Part shown: positions 32,299 to 40,438 of the stretch, piece after piece | Numbering within the stretch: the stretch's first letter is position 1 | Layout: each line of letters opens with the position of its first letter | Assembly: GCA_004026145.2 (NCBI GenBank) | Contig: CP034990.1 | Span: 4,564,476-4,628,475, forward strand | Direction of reading: 5' to 3' | Length of the DNA stretch: 64,000 nt | Origin: Takifugu bimaculatus | Lineage: Eukaryota > Chordata > Actinopteri > Tetraodontiformes > Tetraodontidae | Translations under genes and position numbers: made by a program | The notes under the pieces: generated by a model | Told to the model about the DNA's origin: nothing | The model's database searches: none | The model's input: the letters and a program-made list of their open reading frames with translations, nothing else

Positions 32299-32667
32299 AC
32301 TCCTCCTGTCTCACCCTCCTGTACACTCAATTCACCTGCCTCGTCCCCCTGTACAGAAGCTCCACCTGTGTCACCTACCTCCTCACACGCTCCTCCTGTC
32401 TTTCCCTCCTGTACACACACATTAGTCTCACCGTCCTGTACCCTCACTTTACCTTTCTCACCCACCTGTTTACCCTCATCTTCCGTCACTACCCACCGGG
32501 GCCGTCGCCCCATCATCCCCCGGACCCTTGGCTCTGGCGACTGGTCGTTCACTAGCAGTTCCGGGCTCCACCGCCATGCGGGGCTCCACCGCCATGCGGG
32601 GCTGCGCAGCAGCGGCCCCGGGCCGCTCCCCTGAGCCCAACGCAGCCGATTTGGCTGCGTTGGGCTC

Positions 32668-33162
32668 TTAACAACCGCTTTCTTCATCGCGGTTGTTAAG
32701 AATCATATAGACCTGCCGACGATGAGACACTATGTGTTTTAGTAAGGGAGATTTACATCCAGACATGACCTTTTTCATCGGAGAAAGAATCTTGCCATGT
32801 CTGGACAACTCCCGACACAGAAACTCGTCCGTAATTAACGGGGGCACGTTCGACAGGGTAACCTTGGTGGCCGACTGGCTCAGAGGCAGCACCACCTCGA
32901 ACCTTCCGCCAACACTGATACCAGCCTACACCAGCCGGTTCACCTGTTCCACCTTCTCTACAAACACCACCACGGCCCCGTTCATCTGGGCGGCCGACTT
33001 CACAGACCCATGTCCGATAACCTCCCCCACAGCCAGGGCCACCTGCTCCACGGTGTACAGAGACCTGGCCCCCACCTTAACACCATGTCTCCGTGTTAAC
33101 CGGGAGAGATCCCCACTACCACCACCAAGCACCATGGCGTCAGACGCCAACCAGCCAGACAA
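32668..33162 (-). pseudogene. Tx1-C ORF1 N-terminal half
   Basis: Minus-strand frames 33162-32926 and 32895-32668 read LSRLTRRHGVKVGARSLYTV, VALAVGEVIGHGSVKSAAQM, NGAVVVFVEKVEQVNRLV and then NVPPLITDEFLCRELSRHGK, ILSPMKKVMSGCKSPLLKHI. The layout is the same as Tx1-B ORF1 with a frameshift near 32900. The zinc knuckle is lost to the internal deletion. Confidence 0.75.
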
Positions 33163-33189
33163 ACGCTGGCTGGTTAAACGCCAAAGCCA

Positions 33190-33674
33190 ATGTTCCCTCT
33201 AATTTTTCATATGTCTGGGCATACAGACAACCTCCCTGAGCACACTGAGGACCACAGTGAGCAACATCAGAAGTGCTCGCAGTATCACACCTGGGATCAT
33301 AGAAAGTTTCATGGCTCATTAAAAGAATCAAATTAGAACTGCAGTTTCCATTAGTTTACTTTTAATATAACTCATTTGGCCCACTTAAAATGAAAAAGAC
33401 AAAACTCATTGATTGAAGATTTGTGTGACAGCTTGTTCTGTTTCTCCCGGTCGTTTGCGCTCTCCCGCAATAATGTCCCATCCCATCTTGAGTCTTCATA
33501 TAATTCCAAAGCATTCAAATGACTTTTTTGCTGAATGTGCAGTGAGTCTCTCATGTTCATCGCACACTTGAAATATAGACTCTCACCTGGAACAGAAATG
33601 GGCACTGGTGTGACATACAGTGATCCATCCTAGAGAGGGAAACAGTGGTGGCTCGTCATGCAGGCTCCAGCGGT
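33190..33674. other. No gene seen; possible DNA-transposon ends
   Basis: Unrecognised AT-rich sequence. CAGTGGTGGCTCGTCA at 33642-33657 resembles a hAT terminus (compare hAT-A), but no partner end was found. Confidence 0.3.

Positions 33675-33709
<35 letters not shown>
33675..33709 (+). repeat. 35-nt G homopolymer
   Basis: An uninterrupted run of 35 G residues. It may be a real G-tract or an assembly or polishing artefact; its length is unreliable. Confidence 0.8.
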
Positions 33710-33798
33710 CTCCGTCCCTTCCCAGCCGGACAGCCTACAAGCTGGTGCTCTTGCTGGACAGTTCTCTGAGCTGTTTCCTCGTTTTGCCCATGTGCTTA

Positions 33799-35083
33799 AG
33801 GATAGGATAAAAGACTTTATTGATCCCACATCGGGGAAATTGCACGTTACAGCGGAGACTCTTATGTTATTTAAGTTGCTATGTACATTGTACAGTATAT
33901 ACAGAAATGTATGTACAGGAGGAGTGTTGGACAGTGTGAAGACAAAAAAATAAGTTGCAAATGAGACGTGCAAATAAGACATACCAGAAGTAGGATGATT
34001 AGTTAGTGCATATTTGCCAACCCTGGGTTATTGGTGCTACAATTAAGTGTTGTGCATGTTGAACAATCTGATGGCAGTTGGGATGAATGACCTGCGGTAA
34101 CGTTCCCTTTTACACCGTGGATGTAACAGTCTGCTGCTGAAGGAGCTGCCCCCACAGTCTCGTATGGGGGGTGAGAGGGGGTGTCCATAATTGATGTCAG
34201 CTTGGCCAACATCCTCCTCTAGTCCAGAGAGCAGTCCAGGACTGAGCCAGCCCGTCTGACCAGCTTGTTGAGTCTCTTCCTGTCCCTCTCTGAGCTTCCA
34301 CAGCTCCAGCAGACCACAGCGTAGAAGATCACCGATGCCACCACAGAGTCATAAAAAGTCCTAAGCAGTGACCTGCACACTCCAAAGGACCTCAGTCTCC
34401 TCAACAGACAAAGACGACTTTGGCCCTTCTTGTATAGGGCGTCTGTGTTATGAGTCCAGTTTATTGTTGAGATGAACACCCAGGTATTTGTTCTCCTCTA
34501 CGATCTCAATGTCCAAACCCTGGATGTTCATGGGTGCAATGTGAGAGGATCACCACCTCCTTTGTCTTGCTGGCGTTGATGCGCAGATGGTTCAGTTCAC
34601 ACCAGGCGACAAAGTTGGTGATGACCTCCCTGTATTCCAGTTTGTTCCCCTCAGACACACGTCTAACGATGGCTGTATCGTCGGAGAACCTCTGGAGGTG
34701 GCAGCTGTCCGAGTTGTGGCTGAAGTCCGATGTGTAGAGAGTGAAGAGGAAGGGAGAGAGAACTGTACCCTGCGGGCCCCCGTGCTGCAGGCTACCACGT
34801 TGGACTCACAGTCATGGAGCCTCACGTACTGTAGTCTGTTGGTGAGGTAGTCGGTGGTCCAGGCAGCCAGGTGACAGTTGACTCCGGCTCCCTCCATCTT
34901 CCCTCTCAGCAATGATGGCTGGATTGCGTTGAAGGCACTGGAGAAACCACACATGATGTTTTCCACAGTAGTTGAACTCTCTCCAGACTGAGGCTCAGGT
35001 TGAAGATGTGCAGGAGTACTCCAAAGAGCTGATCTGCACAGTCCTTGAGTAGTCTGGAGTTGATGCCATCAGGGCCAGTAGCT
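33799..35083 (-). mobile_element. Rex1 LINE inside Tx1-D
   Basis: The complement of the Rex1 survey primer TTCTCCAGTGCCTTCAACACC is nearly matched at 34929-34949. The 3' end on the minus strand is GGGATCAATAAAGTCTTTTATCCTATCC. Flanks GTGCTT (left) and TAGCTT (right) could share a GCTT duplication. It is 5'-truncated in the RT finger region (EATGPDGINSRLLKD). Confidence 0.85.
34219..35083 (-). pseudogene. Rex1 reverse transcriptase, internally deleted
   Basis: Minus-strand pieces are GPDGINSRLLKDCADQL, then a direct jump to GFSSAFNAIQPSLLRGKMEG (motif A with its Asp replaced, since DFSSAFN reads GFSSAFN), CHLAAWTTDYLTNRLQYVRL, a frameshift, and finally INWTHNTDALYKKGQSRLCL, LRRLRSFGVCRSLLRTFYDS and RDRKRLNKLVRRAGSVLDC. 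The finger region between SLSLE and FSSAF is deleted. Inactive. Confidence 0.85.
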
Positions 35084-35084
35084 T

Positions 35085-36436
35085 CCTCAACTGAAAGATC
35101 TCCGGATCGGTCAGGTCCGATGCAGCTCTGTGTTTTATCCAGTGGCTGGCCGATTGGATGAACAGGAGCTTGTCAGGGAAGTATATCCCCAAGTCAGGGC
35201 CCCTCATGCCTTTAGTCTGTGTGAGGAAACTCTTAATCATACTTATGGGTACAAATCATCCCTCTCACTGTCTACCACCGTGTTTGACAGTTCACTGCCA
35301 TCAGACGTGTACTCCTGGTCACTGTCTGTGGCAGCGGCTGCATCCTCCAGTCGCCCAGCTTCTTTGTCTCCACTGTCCTTGGTGACGTTTTTTTGTTTTC
35401 TGCGCTGCTTTGCAGGAGTAGGCCTCCATTCAGACAACCCCCCACTGCCCTCACTTGTATCCGCACCTCCCTCGCCCAGCTTACCTGTGCTCACACCCAC
35501 CTCACCTGTGCTCATTCCTCCCTCACCCAGCTCGCCAGCCACCATCCCTGGCACCCCACGCTCACCTGTCCCCTACCCCACTTCACCTACCGTTACACCC
35601 TGTTCACCTGTTTGACCCATGTCTCTCATGTCTCCTGCCTCACCCAGTTCACTTATTTCACTCATTCCATCACCAGTCTTCTCCAGTTCACCCAACCCGC
35701 ACACCACTTCAATTTCCACCCCAGTTAAATCCCTTACCTCCCCCGCCTTGCCACTCTCGCCAGTCACCTCCACCACCACCTCCATATTCTCCCTCTCTCC
35801 ACTCACCTTAGTCACACGCACACACTCACTCCCTTTTCCCTCCGCCTTCAACTCCATTTGCACCCTGTCCGAAACAGCGGGGGCCCCCTCCGCACTGCAC
35901 TACCGACTGCCTTGCCGCCGGGAATGGGCCGGGGGTGCCGTGGGGTCGGGCGCGGCATCCAGGACTCGGCGGCTCGGACAAGCCCTGGCCATATGTCCCT
36001 CTTCGCCACAGTTGAAACATTTAAGGGCAGAGGAGGTTGCAAAAAGAACGTAATCAAAGTCGTCCACGCGGACGACAAAACGATAATTGTACTCCTCTGC
36101 CCTGTTGTTTCAGATAATGTGGACCTGTCTACAGTGAGACACCATGTGTCTCAACAACCTACACCCAGACAAAAATTTCCTAATGGGGGACACCAATTTC
36201 CCATGTCCCATGTGTAATCCTCGCCACCGTCTGCGTCCGCGGAGTCACCTGGACAAACTGCCCCCCCACGGTGATCCCCTCTCCACCAACCTGTTTGCCT
36301 GTCCCACCTTCTCCAGGAACAGCACCACCGCCCTGTTCATGCGAGCGGCGGATTTCACCAAGCTGTGGTCGATTTCCTGGCCCACGGCAAGAGCCACCTC
36401 CTCCACACTGAGTATGGAGCCCACTCCCACTTTCAT
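35085..36436 (-). pseudogene. Tx1-D ORF1
   Basis: Order on the minus strand: VEEVALAVGQEIDHSLVKSA and RMNRAVVLFLEKVGQANRLV (36436-36245); VDDFDYVLFATSSALKCFNC and GEEGHMARACP, an intact CCHC knuckle near 36010; a Glu/Val-rich linker; ELSNTVVDSERDDLYP; and FLTQTKGMRGPDLGIYFPDK (35220). Several frameshifts. It is the most complete ORF1 of the four Tx1 pieces. Confidence 0.75.
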
Positions 36437-36779
36437 CCCATCAAATCAAATCAAATCAATCAAATCACCCCATTCACCTCATGCCTCCTGCTCAACCCGG
36501 TTAAGCCAGGTTGTAGTCGAAAATTTCCAAGAATGCCATCCCGGGAATTTCACCTGAAGAGTTGACTTCCTTCTGTATTTTAACAGAAAAGACACATAGG
36601 TATGTTATAAAAATGATGTGGTTTCATTGAGAAACATAAATGTACCCTTTTATTAAACAATTCATCTAAATTTTCCAATGATGCACTTCATATAATCCGG
36701 ATTTGACGAACAAATCAACTAAAGGGGGCAGAAGACCTTCAGCATGGAAGACTTACCAGCAGAAATGAGGCAGTAATGA

Positions 36780-37185
36780 TGGGGAGGAGACAAAACGTCA
36801 CCCTGGTCATACAAGAACATCCACACAGCACTGACTCCTTGAGCAGGACCAGGCTCATGTAGGGGGACCCTCCTGCTGATGGCTGGCTGGGTAGAGAGAG
36901 GACAGGTAGAGGAGAGAATATGATCACCTGAAAGACCTCTGTCACCCTGCTGGGTCATGACTTCCTCTCCTCTCCTCTCCTCTCCCAGTAGATCATGCAT
37001 GATGTTATTTCTTGTGTAGTTTCTCTGCTTCTCCATCCCCCTCTGTATCCATCTACAGGTATTGCTGCCTTTATAGCTGTATGCTGACCTGCTGACCTCT
37101 GACCCTGCTGACCCACTCTACTCTTATACCAGCAGCTTGTATTATTAATGTATTTCTATGATCTCTGCCTATTCTCTCCCCCGCA
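36780..37185. mobile_element. L2 3'-UTR pieces in both orientations
   Basis: 36830-36925 matches the L2 3' UTR on the minus strand (AGGCTCATGTAGGGGGACCC). 36925-37180 matches it on the plus strand (TGATCACCTGAAAGACCTCT...GGGTCATGACTTCC, then ACAGGTATTGCTGCCTTTAT and GATCTCTGCCTATTCTCTC). The plus part is the sequence into which the mcm4 chimera is inserted. Confidence 0.65.
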
Positions 37186-38795
37186 GTTTCGCGTCACATC
37201 TGCAGTGTTCCGGTGTAGAGAGAAGCAGAGACCCCAACAACAATGTCTTCCCCAGCATCAACTCCCAGGTGCAAACGTGGACGGAACACAAATCCCAGCA
37301 CCCCCAACAGTGAGGGGCCCACATCTCCCCCATCGCAGAGGAGGAGAGGCCAGGACTCCTCCGCCGGGGACCTGATGCCGATGCCCGTCTCCCCAACCAC
37401 CAACCTGCTCAGCCCAGCAGCTCCTCAGTACACGTCCCTGTTCTCCAGCCCACGTCCAAGTTATTTAGGAAATCCTAATGAAGTGGACATGAGCTCGCCT
37501 CTTATGTATGGGACCCTGAGCTCGAGGGTGGAAGGGACCCCTCGCAGCGGTGTCCCCGGCCAGGCAGCGTCCCGATCTGGGGTCAGTCCGGAAGGCGCCG
37601 CAAGTTGATCTCCATTCGGAACCGCCAAGTAGTGATGGGACGAGCGACACTGGTGCGTCAACACTGTGCCGAGAGCTCAAGAGTGAAACCCTGTATCGGT
37701 GCATGTATTGCTTTAAGAAAGAATCACGTGACCGATACAGGAATTGTATCGTTTGGATGTGCCGCGTCAAAATGTGTTTATAAGGAAACAAACTGTATCG
37801 ACATGTCGTGGGTTTGTTGGATGGAGTTTTGCAGTTGCGTGATTATGGATCGTTCTAAGAAGTTTTCCCCAGTGTGGAATAATTTTGATCTTGTGACTCC
37901 AAACAAGGGAAATCTTTTTCTCCTTTGAGCATTGTTTACTGTTATATACAATTTTTAACGGTGGCGCATTGCACTCACTTTATCAAGTGAATGACCTGTG
38001 ATACATATGATAGTCAGTTAAAAAGCCTTACAGTTGCTTTATTCATTTTATAGGGTGTCTATTTTTTTAACAAGTGAATGCAATGCGCCACCTTAGTTTT
38101 TACTCTGTTCTGGTAAGAGGTTTGAATTGTTTGTAACTTTTTATGTTATTGTAGGTGAAGTGTCGGCTCTGCTCCACAGAGCTCTCTTACATCAATAAGA
38201 GCACTTCATCAAAGCTGAGGCATTATAGAGCTCGGCATGGCAATGAAGAATTGGCAGATACTCGTGACAGAACCAGAAAACATATCCACATCTGCATCAA
38301 CTTGCACTTAAAACTCTCTGCTCACCATCGTCATCTGCACCGTGTGAAAGAGTATTTTCTAAGGCTGGGGAGCTGGTGTTTAAGAGGAGAAATCGCTTTG
38401 GAGCAAAGACACTCCAAAAACTTTTGTTTCTCAATAAAAATTCATAAACAAATCACTTTTTTGTATTATTTCATATGATTTAGCAGTTAACAAAAAATGT
38501 GTGTACATAAGTAAAAAATTGTAACTCTGAATTGTAACTCAAAGCGAGTCCAATGCAGGACAGCGACTGGTGATCTGGGGGGGCGACGTCAATGTCGAGA
38601 CCTAAGGAGAAGTTTCAGAGATTCCTGCAGAGGTTCATCGATCCGACCTCCAGCGAAGACGAGAACGTCAGCCTGGACCTGAATGAGCCTCTGTACATGC
38701 AGAAGCTGGAAGAGATCAGTGTCGTCGCCGATCCTGTGCTGAACGTCAACTGTCTGCACGTGCAGTCCTTCGACGCGGAGCTCTACAGGCAGCTA
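37186..38795 (+). pseudogene. mcm4: mcm4 5' retrocopy fragment (MCM4 N-terminus), split by hAT
   Basis: ATG at 37243 starts MSSPASTPRCKRGRNTNPST, then SPPSQRRRGQDSSAGDLMPM, DMSSPLMYGTLSSRVEGTPR. This is the serine-rich N-terminal tail of the MCM4 replicative helicase subunit. A small deletion near 37560 shifts the frame to RQRPDLGSVRKAPQVDLHSE. After a hAT insertion (37630-38540) it resumes with QRLVIWGGDVNVET, a 2-nt loss near 38602, then KFQRFLQRFIDPTSSEDENV, LDLNEPLYMQKLEEISVV and NVNCLHVQSFDAELYRQL. That is about the first 200 codons, with no intron visible. It begins with a 5'-UTR-like stretch containing TTTCGCG and ends fused to L2. The helicase core is absent; non-functional. Confidence 0.85.
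37630..38540 (+). mobile_element. Deleted hAT element 'hAT-B' inside the mcm4 fragment
   Basis: Begins TAGTGATGGGACGAGCG. An internal exon at 38156-38270 reads VKCRLCSTELSYINKSTSSK and LRHYRARHGNEEL, a BED-type zinc finger. The sequence then jumps to LCSPSSSAPCERVFSKAGEL and RFGAKTLQKLLFLNKN (38327-38440), the hAT C-terminal dimerisation region; the catalytic core is deleted. It shares its whole internal structure with hAT-C (50530-51611). The right terminal repeat is missing. Confidence 0.8.
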
Positions 38796-38945
38796 TATGA
38801 GCCTGGTCCTGCTCAAGGTTTCTTCCTGTTAAAGGGGAGTTTTTCCCTGTCACTGTTGCTTGTTGGGCTTGTCAGGCCCTGGGTTTCTGTAAAGCGCCTA
38901 GAAACAATTTTGATGCTATCTAAATAAAGATTTATTGAATGATTG
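38795..38945 (+). mobile_element. L2 3' tail fused to mcm4 fragment
   Basis: Directly after ...CTCTACAGGCAGCTA the sequence becomes the L2 3' UTR (TATGAGCCTGGTCCTGCTCA, CTTCCTGTTAAAGGGGAG, AAGCGCCTAGAAACAATTTT, TAAATAAAGATTTATTGAAT). It ends at a degenerate L2 tail. Confidence 0.85.
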
Positions 38946-38957
38946 CTTGATAATGCT

Positions 38958-39190
38958 TGATGTGTTTCTGTGCTCTGTGCCTCTCCTCTCCTCTCCTCTC
39001 CTCTCCTCTCCTCTCCTCTCCTCTCCTCTCCTCTCCATTCTATCCTCTACCTGTCCTCTCCCCTCCCCTCCTCTCTTCTCCCCCTCCCCCCCCCTCTCCT
39101 TCTCTCCTCTCCCTTCCCTCTCCCTCTTCCTCTCCTCTCTCTTTATTCAGCCGGCCATCAGCAGGAGGGTCCCCCTACATGAGCCTGCAG
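38958..39190 (+). repeat. (CTCTC)n tract within L2 3' UTR
   Basis: Starts TGTGTTTCTGTGCTCTGTGC, continues as a long CTCTC/CCTCTC low-complexity tract (38979-39150), and returns to the L2 UTR with CCGGCCATCAGCAGGAGGGT at 39151-39170. It is the downstream half of the older L2 UTR that received the mcm4 chimera. Confidence 0.7.
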
Positions 39191-39601
39191 CATATAGAAC
39201 TGGTAGATATTATTTACCTTGATGATAGAAACAAACATGTCATTTGAATGATTTATTTGTCATCTGCATAGCTTACTTTCACTTAATTATGTGCGGGTTC
39301 GAACTGCCCAATTTACCTGCCAACAGTTAAATAAGGGCACTACCCGGGGTGACGAGAGAATACAATATGTAAGAGACAAAAAAAAATGGCTTGAACACAC
39401 AACTTCATGTGATGACGGTAAATGTTCAAAGATCTACATTATCCCTGTCCTGTCACTGACACTCCGATTCAAAGTCAGACTAATGCAGGGGACATTGTCC
39501 CTCTTTTGACCTAAATGTACTTATAATAAATGGAACCTCTGTGGCCTTTTGATGAGTCAGAAGTTATTTTTTAAATATTAGCAGAAAAGAAAGAATCTTT
39601 G

Positions 39602-39713
39602 TATTACTTTGTATTACTTCATATCAAATAGTTGTAAGATCATAAGTTTAATTAACATATTACTTTGTATTACTTCATATCAAATAGTTGTAAGATCATA
39701 AGTTTAATTAACA
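39602..39713 (+). repeat. Perfect 56-bp tandem duplication
   Basis: Units 39602-39657 and 39658-39713 are identical (start TATTACTTTGTATTACTTCA, end AGTTTAATTAACA). They lie about 0.7 kb upstream of the sema7a start codon. Confidence 0.95.
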
Positions 39714-40020
39714 GCCGCATGCATTTTCTTTATGAACACACAGTTGACTCTTTGATCTCTATCTGATATTTTCATCTTGTGCACACAGTATGCAGTTTGC
39801 AGAGGTGGATGTTAATTTGATTTTGGCAGTTAATCCTGTGCCTGTACATACGCCAAGCTCTATTTTCTTTTATTTCAAATTCTGCAGTTTAACTCATACT
39901 GGGACATAGAAACAAAATCTTAACTAAGTAATAACAAAAGACTTTTGATGATTCTGTATGGAGAACGTTTTGCAGGACTTTTATGTTCAATACAACATAA
40001 CAAAATGCAAATGACAGAGA

Positions 40021-40438
40021 CTATAAATACAATATAAGGCAATAAAAAGATAAATATAAAAATAAAGCAAAAGCATGACTACATACTACTTGGATCCACT
40101 AGAGTGGGAGGAACCTATAAAGACAAGTGGGAGGGGTTGCGAGTGAGACAGAGAGACAGATCGAGAGCAGCCGTTCAAAGTACTTTTTAGCTTTGAAGAG
40201 GCGACATGAGCTCTAATTTTTAGACAGTTTTTCAGACATTTTTTGACTTTTGCTTGGATTTTTAAGGGTGCTGGCTTGAGCACCCTCTTTTTTAGGCACA
40301 CACTCAACACACTTTTTTAGAAGTGTGTTGAGTTCAAATAGATGTATTTGTTCTGCCTGTACCAGGCAGTTAAAATCCAGTTTTATTGGACAGATAAAGA
40401 CCCGATCTCCCGGTGACCTTGTTAACCTTCACATTAGG
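40021..40438 (+). promoter_or_regulatory. sema7a: sema7a upstream region / 5' UTR candidate
   Basis: Two TATA-like words (CTATAAATAC at about 40020 and CCTATAAAGAC at about 40115) lie before the sema7a ATG. Two perfect hairpins stand in the presumed leader: GGGTGCT/AGCACCC (40266-40285) followed by a T run, and CTCAACACACTT/AAGTGTGTTGAG (40303-40332). Which part is transcribed cannot be told from sequence. Confidence 0.35.

Larger units (their letters stand above)
30930..33190 (-). mobile_element. Tx1-C LINE with large internal deletion
   Basis: On the minus strand an ORF1 N-terminal half (33162-32668) is followed directly by an ORF1-like acidic linker and the C-terminal third of ORF2 (32298-31036). 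Endonuclease and RT are missing. The 3' UTR at 31035-30930 includes AATAAACG and TAATAAAG-like signals (read on the minus strand). Tx1-B starts immediately after. Confidence 0.8.
33711..36557 (-). mobile_element. Tx1-D LINE ORF1 region, split by Rex1
   Basis: On the minus strand, the ORF1 N-terminus (36436-36245), zinc knuckle (about 36035-35985) and acidic linker (35863-35243) lead to the C-terminal part (35240-35085). After the Rex1 insertion a short continuation lies at 33797-33715 (compare GAGCTGTTTCCTCG at 22546 in Tx1-A). ORF2 is not seen beyond. Confidence 0.75.

Noticed and set aside
33645..33953. A plus-strand frame with a poly-glycine run
   Set aside because: The glycine run is the 35-nt G homopolymer; flanking residues are Tx1/Rex1 antisense sequence.
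37605..37928. A novel Cys-rich small protein at 37605-37928, also seen at 50554-50844
   Set aside because: It is non-coding sequence of the hAT-B and hAT-C elements; the frame overlaps mcm4 sequence by chance and is not kept identical between copies.
40266..40294. Rho-independent terminator (stem plus T run)
   Set aside because: The genome is eukaryotic, so this mechanism does not apply; kept only as a hairpin observation.
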